A DNA stretch of 64,000 nucleotides, taken from Perognathus longimembris pacificus. Lineage: Eukaryota > Chordata > Mammalia > Rodentia > Heteromyidae. The notes under the pieces were generated by a model. The model was not told where the DNA came from. It saw only the letters and a program-made list of their open reading frames with translations, and made no database searches. The stretch is taken from assembly GCF_023159225.1 (NCBI RefSeq), contig NC_063162.1:95994880-96058879 (forward strand). Reading direction: 5' to 3'. Both the position numbers and the translations under genes were made by a program. How positions within the stretch are numbered: position 1 is the first letter of the stretch; each line of letters begins with the position of its first letter. Positions 24,736-36,687 of the stretch are shown here, piece by piece.

Positions 24736-25855
24736 ATCTCCTCAAATGACACGGTTGCAATTCTTAATACTGTTTAACAACTAGCAACCAGAATTTATGA
24801 ATACTATATCCATAAGCCAGAAAGCTGTCTGACTGTGACACCATTGTAAAAGTAACTCAGCTAAAGGAACCTTCCAGATAAGCCTAGGAAAGCAGGAGAG
24901 CTAGTGCAGGCAACTTTCTAAATTCAAAAGCAACACTCAGACCTCCTCTTTAGGGCTTATTTGATGGGCACAATTTCACATTCCAAAACTCTTGGGTATG
25001 GAGAAATAATACCAAGGCACTTTTTTCCCAGTGTGAGACTGAGCCACATCTTCTACATTTGTTTCTATCCTCTGGTCCTCTTGTGCTTTAAAAATGGGTC
25101 CTATTATCTTTCCCTTTTTACCCCTTAGTCCTGAGACTTTAGAAGAGTGAAGTGGTATGTGCATCTGTGTAAACAGCTTTGTAAACAGAAGAAAGAATGT
25201 ATTGCTGGGTGGGCCATTAAACAGATGTGCATTGTGTGGGGCTAAAAGGAAAAAAAGAGCACAAAAATAGAATCAAGTTTTATTTTGTCCACTTCTGGTG
25301 ATTTCCCAGAGCTTCATAACCCAACCTCTCATGTTTCAAATGGCTGCCAAAAATCACAGGTTCCATCTATGCAGACTAGTTATTTCTTTGGGAAGGTGAT
25401 TGCCGAATAAGCAGTGTGTCTGTTTTTAGATGACCTAACTGGAATTGCTTTAGCCAAATCCATTTTAGTTTCTCAACTTGAAGTCAAATATGTGAGACTC
25501 AGAACAGCCGGCCCGGAACTACAAGATGGAAGCTCAGGGTCTTTTCCCACTGTCCCCCAACTGCGTTTTGAGGACAGTACCAGCTGGTCAATCACAGGAA
25601 AATCTCCCAAGCCTTATGTTTCTGCTGAGGATTTCTTAGAGGGCTCTAGCCAAACAAATGACAGTCGCTCAGTTACAAATGGCAAAATTGCTCTGGGGAA
25701 CAGATTCTTTTCCCAGATAACCCCATCTAGCCCAGGCACCCTGCCTCACTCTGGGAACACTCTGTGGCCAATTGGCCTGTGCTCTGCTTCCTTTTCTCAG
25801 CCTCAGGCCAGCCCTTTGGCACTCCTTTCTGAACCTACTGAGCAAAAGGAGCTCT

Positions 25856-25861
25856 CTCTCT

Positions 25862-25904
<43 letters not shown>

Positions 25905-26064
25905 TCACTCTCTCTCTCTCTCTCCCCCCCTTCCTCCCTCTCTCTCCCCTTCCCTGTCTCTCTCTCTCCCCTTCCCTGTCTCTCTCTCTCCCTCTCCCTG
26001 TCTCTCTCCCCCTCCCTGTCTCTCTCTCCCCCACACCCCCTCCCTGTCTGTCTGTCTGTCCCCT
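25856..26064. repeat. (CT)n / (CCCTCTCTGT)n pyrimidine tract
   Basis: (CT)n on the left grades into irregular C-rich decamer-like repeats and (CTGT)n on the right. Open frames over it are artefacts. Confidence 0.95.
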
Positions 26065-27501
26065 CCACCTTGCACTTCTTTACCCTTGATTTCACCAGGA
26101 TGCCTTTCTTACCCATCAATTTTCTTCCAGAAGCTTCTTTAGCCACTCTCTCTTTACTACTGGTCAGTGGCAGACAAGAATGCCACCCCGTGTTCTCCTG
26201 TGGAGCATGTGTTTGATGTGTGTATGTCCCCAGCAAGAACCCAACTGGTATTGGGTCGACTTTGTAAAAACAAATGGTTTGATTCCCTACAAAGCTTTCT
26301 GCACAAGCATTATTAACTTCCTTTTAAGGCTTCACAAGTGAGCTAGTTTCTTATTTTATCTTCAAGTTACAATTTTCTGATTCACTCCTTGACAGTTCTT
26401 AATGATAATTTCTGTTTCTTTTTTTGGCTAATGAAATAAGCAAGAGAAGGGAAATGAATGCAGTGCCAGTCAGCCTGTTTCTTTCTTTCTTTTTTTTTTT
26501 TTTTCAATATCCGAGGTTCTAAGTTTATTTTCTGCAGGTGTAGGTAGAATTTCAGTGCTTTCCACAGCAACCACTTAGCCTAGAGTTAAATCACAGGATG
26601 GAGTCCTCTTAGAAATGCTAAAGCAATTGCCTTGCCATTGTTTAGCTTCTACCTTATTTTTATTTGACATTACCAAAATTAAATGGTATCTTTCCTAAAT
26701 TAAAGTCTCAGAATGCTGTTAGTGTGTGTGTAGTGGTGGCTAATAGGCTAATTTTTGCTTATAGATGTTTTATAGGTTATTTTTAACTACTCTTGGGGCA
26801 TTTTTAGAGCACTTTTGAATCTTTAATTAATCCATATCTTTGTGGTGGGTCAATAATATTATGGATGAGAAACTGAGAAGGAAAAGAAGAATGAAGGAAC
26901 ACAGGACTCACCTTTAGCCTTCTGCTGAAGCCTAAGAACTTGCTTCTGACCTCTCAACAGCCTTGCCTCAAATCTATGCAATTCCTTTTATCTTCCTTCT
27001 GTGGGTTGCTGTATATTGAAGCCTTAAAAAAATCAACACAAAGCTTAAATTTAAATCCCCATAATACTAAATTCTATTTCTTACTTGAACCTGATATTAA
27101 TTGGGGCATTTTTGAAGAACTAAAAGTTCTTCTGGTTTGACAAAAGAGTTACTGCTTTATTATTTCATTCATAACTGATGGTTATGGGGAAAAATAATAT
27201 AAGGAGAGTTTTGTTTGCTGATAAGTATGGTAACAGAATTAAAGGAAAGGATGAAGTTGGAGGTCTGATTTCTTTCCTTTTAAGTAGTTATTTCAGAATA
27301 TTTTCATGTAGAAGTTACATATATAAACTAGTTGGCTTAGAATTGTACTTATTAGCTATTAAGGTTAATTTTTACTCAAAGTAGTTTATTACTCTCCTAT
27401 CTCTAATCCAAACATACCTTTAATTTATGTATTGTACTGAAATAATGGTAAGGGATAGATTAGAAGAGAAACATGTCACCATATGATTAAAAATCATAAT
27501 G

Positions 27502-27750
27502 CAGCCAAACACTGGTGGCTCACACCTATAATCCTGGCTATTCAGGTGGTTAAGATCTGAGGATTGCAGTTCAAAGCCACCTTGGGCAGGGAAGTCTGTG
27601 AGACTCTTATCTCTAATTACCTATCAGAAAACTGGAAGTGGTGCTGTGACTCAAAGTGGTAGAATGCTAGCCTTGAGCGCAAGAGCTCAGGGGCAGCGCC
27701 CAGGGTCTGAGTGCAAGCCCCACAACCAACAACAAAAACAAAACAAAAAT
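27502..27750 (+). mobile_element. Composite B1/Geo SINE, near full length
   Basis: CACTGGTGGCTCACACCTAT starts the head. GAGACTCTTATCTCTAATTACC is the linker. CTGTGACTCAAAGTGGTAGA to TGCAAGCCCCACAACC is the tail, followed by an A/C tail. Confidence 0.88.
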
Positions 27751-27917
27751 CATAATGCTACTAACCTAAGGAAAAGAAATACCATATTGTTTCAATATTT
27801 TGTTTTCAAAATATTGTTTTCACTGTTTTGTTTACCAGCACTTAAAAGTTATTGGTGTAATTTAAAAGAATAGTCTGAGTTTACTATCTGCCTGAAACAT
27901 ATTCTCTTATCCCCCAG

Positions 27918-28165
27918 ATTTCGCCGCCAGCTTTCTGAACCTTGTAACTCCTTTCCTCCTTTGCCGACAATGCCAAGGGAAGGACGTCCTATGTACCAAC
28001 GCCAGATGTCTGAGCCAAACATTCCCTTCCCACCACAAGGCTTTAAGCAGGAGTACCACGACCCAGTATATGAACATAACACCATGGTTGGCGGTGCGTC
28101 CAGCCAAAGCTTTCCCCCTCCTCTGATGATTAAACAGGAACCCAGAGATTTTGCATATGATTCAG
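27918..28165 (+). CDS. ETV1: ETV1 exon, residues ~185-268 (Ser191/Ser216 phosphosites)
   Basis: This 248-bp exon encodes 82 codons (186-267) plus split codons at both ends. It starts F-R-R-Q-L-S-E-P, where the Ser is Ser191. It then has M-Y-Q-R-Q-M-S-E-P, where the Ser is Ser216. Both are reported targets of PKA/MSK/RSK-type kinases that raise ETV1 activity. Two psi-K-x-E sumoylation motifs follow, F-K-Q-E (Lys228) and I-K-Q-E (Lys257). The segment M-V-G-G-A-S-S-Q differs from human by a couple of residues in what I recall as M-V-G-S-A-A-S-Q. The exon ends F-A-Y-D-S plus one G before a GTAGGC donor. It belongs to the disordered inhibitory region N-terminal to the ETS domain. Confidence 0.95.
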
Positions 28166-28456
28166 GTAGGCCTATACTTCCATGCAATTGCATGGAAAGT
28201 ATATTTCACCTCCCTTGTCAATTTGGATAGTATTGTCAGACTGGTTGACTCATGATCATTCATAAAGTGAGGTCTTTCTGATTTGATCCTGTATTTGAAA
28301 CTTTCTCTACAAGTGAAAAATTGAACTATCAAACCATTTTGGCATATACTGATAATCAAAATAGTGTCTAGAAATAAAATCATTTCAAAGAGAAGTGAAA
28401 ATTATAAAATTATGTATTTTCAGCTCAAAAGGGTACATGGCAATTTAGCATCTCAT

Positions 28457-28542
28457 CCCTTCCTTCCTTCCTTCCTTCCTTCCTTCCTTCCTTCCTTCCT
28501 TCCTTCCTTCCTTCCTTCCTTCCTTCCCTCCTTCCTTCCTTC
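28457..28542. repeat. (TTCC)n microsatellite
   Basis: About 20 TTCC units with one CCTCC interruption; GGAA on the minus strand. It lies 290 bp downstream of the Ser191/Ser216 exon. Confidence 0.96.
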
Positions 28543-28604
28543 TTCCTATTTAGCTTTCTTTTCTTATCTCTCTCTCTTTTCTTTCTTCCTTTAATCCCCC
28601 CCCC

Positions 28605-28756
28605 CTCCTTTATTTTGGGATTGAACTCTCAGCATCTCTCTCATTAAATTGGTGCTCTACCAATTGAACCACATACTATCTTTTTGTTCAGGCTAGCCTG
28701 GAATTCACAATCCTCCTGTCACTATCTCTCGAGTAGCTGGAATTATAGGCCCATAA
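28605..28756 (-). mobile_element. ID-like plus B1-like antisense SINE
   Basis: 28605-28680 is rc ID-like (GGGATTGAACTCTCAGC, CCAATTGAACCACATAC). 28686-28756 is rc B1-like (AGGCTAGCCTGGAATTCACA, GAGTAGCTGGAATTATAGGC). Confidence 0.6.
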
Positions 28757-30045
28757 TAGGCTGCATAGCTGCTGTTTTCTTTTTTTTTTCCCTTGCTCCC
28801 TTCTTTTTTTCCTTTTATCCTCTTTTCTTCCTTCTATCACTCCTTCCTTTCTTTTTTTTTTCTTTCCTTCTATTTTTCTATTTAAGTCCTGTTTGAAAAC
28901 AATGCTTACATAAAACAATATTCTTCAATATTGGACATTTCTTGTATATAACTTTAAAATATATCAATGCCAAAGATTCCAAGAGCTCATACACAAGAAC
29001 TGATACAACAGGACTGGAATAGCAATGTGTGGCTCATTCATATAGCTTAGCTTTGGCTCAGTGAGCTATAAAGGACTGTAAGATACTGTATGTTGAGAGA
29101 GAGAAAGACTTTTCTGAGAATAAGAACATTAAAAATTAAGACTTTATAAGAAATACTTAACTCTTGATGATATGGGAAAGCAGGGCATATATTTATTTGT
29201 TTTTACACATTTGTTTTTACACATTTCGAAAAGATTCACTCAATAAAAGTTAATGTTTAAGGTCACTATGCACTTATAAAATATTATTGCTAGCATTGTT
29301 GTATCTGTGGCCAATAGGTAGTCATAGAATGAGAATTTTTCAGAAAAATTATAATTTCCTTTTGTCTAGATGCAAAGGTAAGGACATTTTTTATTTTTGT
29401 ATGAAAGGATTTCCTTCATAATAATTGTTCAGGTTTTATATCAACTTTGCTTGAGGAAAAATAAACTGTTTCATACCCTGAGTTTCCAGCTTCAAATAAA
29501 AATACCTACTTTGTTATGAACTTCTTTCTAAAGCTTGACCAGAGGGAACTCTGAGACTGAGAGTTGCCCTCTGACCATCCTTTGGATGCACCCTTCCTCA
29601 CTAGGCAAATTTGGTGGGCTAAGTAGTTTAAAGCATGCCTCAACTCTTAGAGAGCTCCCCAACTCCCCATGACCCATGGATTTCTTATCAAACTGTGAGT
29701 ACACAACGAGAGCCTGAGTTGGTTCAACTTAGGCCTTATTTTCTGATAACAGAGTACACAGCTCCCGTGTACCACCTTAAGTATAAGATAGTAGCCAAGG
29801 GGGCAGCTTAATGAGAGGATGTGAGGGCAGAGTCTGGATGTGTCTCCGACCTTGGCATTGAGGCCTCTTCAGTGTGGCACTGAGTTGGGTTGGATCCTAC
29901 TTCAGGATCAATCCTGAGAAATTTTCTTAAATGATGAATGTGGGACTTCTGGGATATCATCCCATGACTTATTTTCTGATAAGATATACTTGGGCTGATT
30001 TATAATTTAAATTTAATTTAAATTAAGATAAATTATTATATATAT

Positions 30046-30276
30046 ATTTTGCTGGTACTGGGGCTTGGACTCAGGATTAAGATGAGCTCTCAGCATTTTC
30101 ACTAAAGGCTGGCACTCTATCATGTGTGCCACACCTCCAATTCTTGCTCTTTTTGCTAGTTAATTGGAGATAATAATCTTACAGACTCTTCATCCTGGGC
30201 TGGCTTCAAATATTGACCCTTATATCTCCCTCTCCTGAGTAGCTAGATTACAAGTGAGAGTCAATGCCACTGGTTT
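30046..30276 (-). mobile_element. Antisense composite B1/Geo SINE
   Basis: GCTGGTACTGGGGCTTGGAC, TTAATTGGAGATAATAATCTT and CTCTCCTGAGTAGCTAGATT show tail, linker and head in rc order. Confidence 0.85.
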
Positions 30277-31065
30277 TCATTTAAATATTTAAAACAATGC
30301 TATGAATTCCTGTATTTGAATTGTTGCCTCAAGGCCTGTAATTTGGTGATTATCTTTAAAGGACTCATATTGGTTTCCATTCAGAACTTCAAAAAGTCTG
30401 TCCAATGATGTCCATAATTAGTAATGCTACAATTTTATACACTTTATGTAAAATACCTTTATTATAAATAGCATGCCTTCTTCTCTGTAAATTTAAAATC
30501 TCAATAACTGATATTTTTATTTTATATACAATATATACAATTTGCTAAAGTTTTCGGATTTAGTTATTTCAAAAACCCATGTAAGGACATCATATAAATT
30601 AGTCCTAGTAATATTGTGTAAAACGGCATTTTGAAATCTTTCTAAAATATTTTTATATATTTGACGTTAACACTTTATTGATTCTGTAATTTGTTGCATA
30701 TATATCTTATCATTATGCTTGTGTTTTATTCATGTGTACTACGATATTGAGCATGTATTTAGAATATGTTGACAAAATAAGGGTGACATTTAAGGATTCC
30801 AGTGACAGCCAAAGTATGGGAGCTGGCTCTGAAAGAGTTAAATGCATTATTTGTGGACTACATTCATCATGGACTCTTACCTAGTGACTGTGTGACCCTC
30901 AAAAGCACAGCTGTGTCATTCATAAGCTTCAAAAACATGGTTCAGCATTCTATTTTAAAGTTATGTTGTAGCCTATCTTCCTACGTATGTTACGTATCTT
31001 ATACTCATTCATGACGTACTATTCGATATTTGAGAAGCTATTGATCTTTGCTACTTTGCCACTGT

Positions 31066-31132
31066 CTCTGTCCCTGTCTCTGTCTCTGTGTGTATGTGTG
31101 TGTATACATGTGTGTGTGTGTATATATATATT
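31066..31132. repeat. (CTGTCT)/(TG)/(TA) compound repeat
   Basis: Short CTGTCTCTGT units followed by TGTGTG and TATATA, abutting the L1 3' end at 31130. Confidence 0.85.
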
Positions 31133-31618
31133 TTTTCATTTTTCTTCCTCCTTCCCCCTCCCCAATTCCCTCTCCTCCCCATAAGTTGTACAGTTGGATT
31201 GTGGCATATAGTTTTCTAAGTATTGCTGTTGCATTGGTTCACCTTTTAGCCTTTGTCTCTCCATTTTGATGTTCTTCTTCCCTTCCCCATTTCCAATAGA
31301 CATATATACAATACCCAGGGTACCAAAATCAGTAACAGTGACATCAGGGGTAAAACCTTGGGGAAAAGACAAAAGAAAGTGGCATAATTTCAGAAGGTAC
31401 ATTGAAAATAATGACAATGGTAAACCACTGTTTTCCATAACTTGGAGTTCATTTCACTTAGCATCATCTTATGTGATCATAAGCTATCACATAGCTATTG
31501 AGCTATTGTGATCTTCTGCTATGACTATCCTAGATGTCTACTAATTATTACCAATGAGAAAAATCATACAGTCTGTGTTTCTTTGGGTCTGGCTCACTTC
31601 ACTTAGTATAATTTTTCC
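31130..31618 (-). mobile_element. L1 3' end fragment, antisense
   Basis: It runs from pyrimidine-rich CTTCCTCCTTCCCCCTCCCC, through the 3' UTR (CATTTTGATGTTC, TATATACAATACCC) and the TTTCACTTAGCATCATCTTATG block, to the C-terminal ORF2 coding end (TTGGGTCTGGCTCACTTCAC). It is the reverse of the sense copy at 35900-36400. Confidence 0.85.
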
Positions 31619-31672
31619 AGGGCTTCATGCGTGCTAGGCAAGCACTCTACCATTAGGCCACATTCCTAGCCC
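31619..31672 (-). mobile_element. ID-like SINE fragment (antisense)
   Basis: GGGCTTCATGCGTGCTAGGC to CCACATTCCTAGCCCC is the rc 5' end of the ID-like monomer. It abuts the L1 at 31618. Confidence 0.75.
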
Positions 31673-33199
31673 CATCTAATTATATTTTAAATTATGAATG
31701 TTGTACACTACCTTTGAATTAATAATTTCATTATTGCCAGTACAATACAGGTTTGCCTTATTTGAATAGTTAAATGCTACAGATGTGGTTTTGGGATATG
31801 ATTTTAAAGAAATGTAAGAAAGTCTAACAGGGTCCTATAAAAATTAATCTATGAACATCAAAATATATATTTCTGGCCAACAGATTGCTGTTGTGAAGTA
31901 GACACCTCTGTGTCTGTCATATATTACAACTAATAAGTATGATTCCTAGATACTTAATTTGTATCATTAGTTCTTTCATTCTTGCTGAAAACATATTAAA
32001 AAACCTTTTAGGAAATCCAACATATTCATCACTGAATCTTGATTTGTTTCTTTACCTATTGATTTTGAACAAATCACATTAGGAACTATTTTCTATGTGT
32101 TTTAGAAACAATAAGAAAAATAAACCCTCCACTTTTGAAGTCACATAATCCAGCATGTTTGATCCAAAGGTTATCCTTCCACAAGGCCTATGGGTCTCTT
32201 TATCATTTAATTCAGTGTATCATAAATGTTGTGACAATAAAAGATGTCTTATAAGAGGAAAGGCAGCATGATTGTGCGCTAATAAAGCCTGACATTAATT
32301 ATGACATGGGAAATGGAAGCTCTATTAGTGATAATTATAATTACAGGAATGCAATTTCATCTGCCGAATATTTAAGATAAAAAAGTTCAAAATATTATCT
32401 TAGCAAAGTAGAAAGATTTATTCAAGAGTTGAGTGAACACTTGGATCAGAAGGCAGAGAGGAGATACATAGTAGGCATTCAAAGAGCCAATGTGGTAAAG
32501 GAGTACAGTATGATAATAATGCTATTGGGCTTTGCTGGAAAGTGAAATGCATTATTTCCCTAGTGTTATTCATCTGTATCCTAAAACGGCTTCATTCAAC
32601 AGTATACAGATTGTTTTTTCTTCCTTTGTTGGTTGGTTTTCTCCAATACAAAATATGTTGTATTTCTTATCTTATGGCCAAGTGATCACATAAAAGAGTC
32701 AATTATGTTTCCACTATGTTGTGTAGAGTCTTTATTATTCAGAGACCCTTATATAATATCCAGTTTCCACAGGCTTATGGCTATTTGCTTATTTTTGTGC
32801 CCGTATATGTGGTTTTTAGGTTCAAAATGCAGGTGAGGAAGTTGTATTAAGATATTTGTATCAATATATTTCACTAGAATTGTACGTATAGGTTGTTATT
32901 ATGCTATATATTTTTTTAATTTTAGGATAGTATTTTCAGGGGATTATTGGGTGCATTGTTATCAGAAGTTCACTAAAGAGAATATCACCAATGTTCATAT
33001 ACTTTGTTCAGGCAATTTCACTGTCAGAAATTTACCCGAAAATAAAAAGAGTGTGAAAAGCCTAGTGAATATTTGGGTCACACACAAACAGAGTGGGGGA
33101 GGAAGAGGAGGAGAAGGAGAGAGACACAGAGAGGGAGAGTTCATAAGAATAAATAAGGAAAGTACCTTCAGGAGCAAGAGGAGGATTGCTGGAATCAGA

Positions 33200-33292
33200 A
33201 CATGGGGTTAGTGTTGCTTAGCTTTAACTCAGGGCCATGGTATTATCTTTTAGTGCCAGCCATGGCTGGCACTCTAGCACTTCAGCCACTCA
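33200..33292 (-). mobile_element. Antisense Geo-like SINE fragment
   Basis: TTTAACTCAGGGCCATGG and GGCTGGCACTCTAGCACTTC, then AGCCA, resemble the rc Geo tail. The B1 part is absent. Confidence 0.45.
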
Positions 33293-33468
33293 CAATTCTC
33301 TTCTAATAACACCTACATTGAGTGTAGATAGAGGAGGAAGTAGAAGCAGAGGACTGGGGAAACACTGAATAAGATTTGCTTAAGAGAACCATTTTTCATT
33401 TTTAAATAGTATATTTTAGGGCCACTTCTGATCTTACTAAAGAGGCTTTCTTTCTACATAGAAGCATG

Positions 33469-33498
33469 TAACATTTACCTGGTGGCAGGTAAATGTTA
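33469..33498. other. Perfect 12-bp inverted repeat (hairpin)
   Basis: TAACATTTACCT at 33469-33480 and its exact reverse complement at 33487-33498 are separated by GGTGGC. No poly-T follows and it is not at a repeat boundary that I can see. Confidence 0.85.
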
Positions 33499-33765
33499 GT
33501 TCTGTTTTAAATTGGAAAATTGACATAAACAAATTTTTGACAGAATTATGCATCTTTAAACACATGAAGCTCTTAGAGATCACCTATTATATGTTCTTTC
33601 TTCATAACCAAGTTTTAGAGATTCATCATGGAAGATCATCTAAGTTAAGTAACTTCCAGCAGTTACACAGTCATTGTAGCAGGCCAATCCCACTAAAATC
33701 AAGATTCTCTGATCTTTAAAGAAAAAACATTAACTGTGGATTAAACTAAAAATCAAACAATCTTG

Positions 33766-33972
33766 GTTGTTTGTTTTTGTTTTTTGCCAGTCCTGGGCCT
33801 TGAACTCGCGGCCTGAGCACTGTCCCTGGCTTCTTTTTGCTCAAGGCTAGCACTCTGCCACTTGAGCCACAGTGCCACTTTTGGCCGTTTTCATGTGGTG
33901 CTAGGGAATTGAACCCAGGGCTTCATGTATATGAAGCAAGCACTCTTGCCACTAGTCCATATTCCCAGCCCC
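33766..33972 (-). mobile_element. IDL-Geo SINE, full length, 8-bp target duplication
   Basis: An antisense copy from a T/G-rich tail through GCCAGTCCTGGGCCTTG to CATATTCCCAGCCCC. CAATCTTG flanks it at 33758-33765 and 33973-33980. A short deletion lies at the junction of the two halves. Confidence 0.9.
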
Positions 33973-34399
33973 CAATCTTGTTTTTAAAGAGAAACACTTT
34001 GTTATGTACATTATTGATCATTTATCTTAATCTGGATGAAATTTGTTATGTGTTCTGTTTTCCTTTGAAACAGGTTCTTACTAGATAGCCTAAGCTGGGA
34101 TCCAACTCTTATTTCTTCTCCCTTGCCTTTCTAAATGTTTATAGGCATTCATTGTCATGACCGAATAGATGAACTAGTTTTGTATGTTTTTAAAAGGCTA
34201 TCTGAAATGATCTGGAGGATAGGTCACCTGCTTTAAGAATTGGAAACTGTGCTTTGTCCTAATTTGGTGAGGAACATATAATATATTACAGAGATACAAT
34301 CCTTCTTAGGTTCACTGTTGTGAAGTGGGAAAATAGAAAATCTCAAACAGTATGAATGATTAAAATGAGTTATTTCTTTTTTTTTTTTTAAATATACCT

Positions 34400-34590
34400 G
34401 TCACTGGGCATATTATATATAGTGGCTACCTACAATCCTAGCTACGCAAAAATCTGAGTTAGAAGGATTAAGATATCAGGTGAACCTGAGCAGAAGTACA
34501 AGACCTTACCTGCAAAACTAAACCCAAAAGGACTAGGGTGTGATTTACCTCACAAAAGGGAGGTCCTGAGTTCAATTCCCAGTAACATGA
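34400..34590 (+). mobile_element. B1-like head joined to an ID-like tail
   Basis: CTACCTACAATCCTAGCTAC is B1-like. AGTACAAGACCTTACCTGC is the B1 3' part, and GGTGTGATTTACCTCAC to GAGTTCAATTCCCAGTA is an ID/tRNA-like tail. This may be an older arrangement related to the composite SINEs. Confidence 0.6.
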
Positions 34591-35280
34591 AACCCTTTCA
34601 AAGGAATGAAAAGATACCACAAACACCTCTAAGAATTGAGCTGTTCAAAGAAGGAGCCTTTTAAAGCAGTTCTACAAATGGCTGCATAATAAAGATGACA
34701 GACTCAAGTCAATAACCCATAGGTAAACTTCTGAGTTTGAGGCTTCTTACTTGAATTTTACAGCCTTTCGTAACACAATACTTCTAATAGGTTTCAAACA
34801 TTTGTCCACAGTTTCCACTTTTCACAAGAAAGCTTATGAGGTACTGCAGAATATAAAAGAGAAGTGAGAGCAGTTTTCTCATTAAATAAAAAGTAATAAA
34901 TATAGCATTTATACAAAAAACAAAAACAAAAGAAAACCTCCCCAAATAAAATAGATACAAAGAAAACTTAAAATTCATAGTTAAATGTATCTCAGAAACT
35001 GTTTCCAAGCTTACTGTTAACTATTTTACCACCTCAGAGCTTTAAGAAAGGCAGTAGAGAAACTTTTACTTTTGTTTTAACTTGAAGAAAATTATGTATA
35101 GGCAGAGAAATGATAAAATAGATACTAAAAATATTTACCTCATTTTAAATATGTTAAAACTAGATTATGTTTAATTTACAGCTAGTAGAAATGATTTGAT
35201 ATTTATGTGAGACTGAGCTCATACTTTAATGACATTTTGATATTTTTTAAGAAATTAAATAACATATTGGGTCCTATTTA

Positions 35281-36455
35281 GATTGTCAAAGTGGACAAAG
35301 GTGTTGGATAATGATCTATATGCCACCCCCTTAAAAAAACCAAATTCTGAAAGAAATAACTGCCCCCTCAATACATGGGCTGAAGACTTAAAGAGAGACT
35401 TCTCTGATGAGGAAATGAAAATGGCCAAAAGGCATATGAAGAAGGCTCAGCATTCCTGGCCATAAAAGAAATGCAAATCAAAACAACATTGAGATTCCAC
35501 CTGACCTCAGTAAGAATGGCCATTATCAAGAAAACTAACAACAGATGTTGGCCAGGATGTGGCCAAAAGGGAACCCTACTATACTGTGCGAGTGTAAACT
35601 TGTTCAACCACTCTGGAAAGCAGTATCGAGGTTCCTCAAAAGGCTAAACACAGAGCTCCCCTATGTCCCAGCAACTCTGATTTTGGGCATTTACCCAAAA
35701 GATTACAAACAAGACCACACTAAAGTTACCAGCACAACTATGTTCATCACAGCACAATTTACCATCACTAAAATATAGAACCAACTCAGATGCCCATCAG
35801 TAGATTAATAGAGCAAGAATGTGGTACATATACACAGTAGAATTCTACACATCTATTTGGAGTGAATTGGAAATGGAAAGATTTGGAAAAAAACAATCAT
35901 ACTAAGTGAAGTGAGCCAGACCCAAAGAGACAAACTCTATGGTTTCACTCATTAGAAACAGTACATGTCTAGGATAGTCCTAACAGAGGAGCACAATAGC
36001 TCAATAGCAATGTACATATGATCTCATAAAATGATCCTAAGCAAAATGAACTACAAGATTTGGAAATAAGTGGTTTATCTTTGTTGTTGTTATTTCCAAC
36101 TTACCATGTGAAATTATGCCTTTTTATTTTCTCTTTCTTCCCCATGGTTTACCCCTGATGTCACTGCAACTGACTTTGTTACACTGGGTATTGTATGTAC
36201 ATTTATTGGAACTAGGGAAGGGGAACACCAAAATGGAGAGACAAAGGGTAAAAGGTGAAACAATGCAACAGCAACACTTACAAGACAATGTGCTGTAAAC
36301 TAACTGTACAACTCGTGGGAGGATGGAGAGGGATCGGGGAGGGAGGAAGTTGGGGGAAAATGAAGGAGGAGGTTTGATAAGAAATGTACTCACTACCGTA
36401 TGTATGTAACTATAACCTCTCTGTACATTACTTTGACAATAAAAATGCTACAAAA
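35281..36455 (+). mobile_element. L1 3' end (ORF2 C-terminus plus 3' UTR), sense
   Basis: The + strand encodes broken ORF2 C-terminal sequence: W-A-E-D-L-K-R-D-F-S, M-A-K-R-H-M-K-K and C-W-P-G-C-G-Q-K-G-T-L. Frameshifts and stops follow, then a 3' UTR with a G-rich patch (36315-36375) ending CTCTGTACATTACTTTGACAATAAAAA. This copy is more diverged than the 10258-15543 element. Confidence 0.9.
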
Positions 36456-36468
36456 AATTAAAATATTA

Positions 36469-36687
36469 GGCCAATAGTGGTGGCTCATGACTATAATCCT
36501 AGCTACTGAGGAGGCTGAGATCTCAGGATCACATTTCAATCCCAGCATGAGGAGATAAATCAAAGACACTTATTTTCAATTAACTATGAAAAAGCTGGAA
36601 GTGAAGCTGTGGCTCAAGTGGTAGAGCATCACCTTGAGCAAAAATGCTAAAGTAGAGCACAGGCCTTGAGTTCAACCTCCAGTGCTA

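Larger units (their letters stand above)
23661..27917 (+). other. ETV1: ETV1 intron between the residue-185 exons
   Basis: This 4.3 kb intron splits the Arg185 codon and ends in a CCCCCAG acceptor. It contains an old L1-3'-end-like remnant (24605-24735), a long CT-rich tract (25856-26064) preceded by a somewhat GC-richer unassigned stretch (25400-25855), and a sense composite SINE (27502-27750). The rest (23661-24604, 24736-25399, 26065-27501) shows nothing I can assign. Confidence 0.85.

Noticed and set aside
25414..26142. 242-codon open frame on +
   Set aside because: The C-terminal half is (CT)n low complexity. The N-terminal half has no family resemblance. Could be part of an old repeat, but there is not enough evidence to call a gene.
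29530..29960. GC-richer stretch that could be an LTR
   Set aside because: I could not find terminal TG/CA ends, a polyadenylation signal in the right place, or a second copy, so no element is called.
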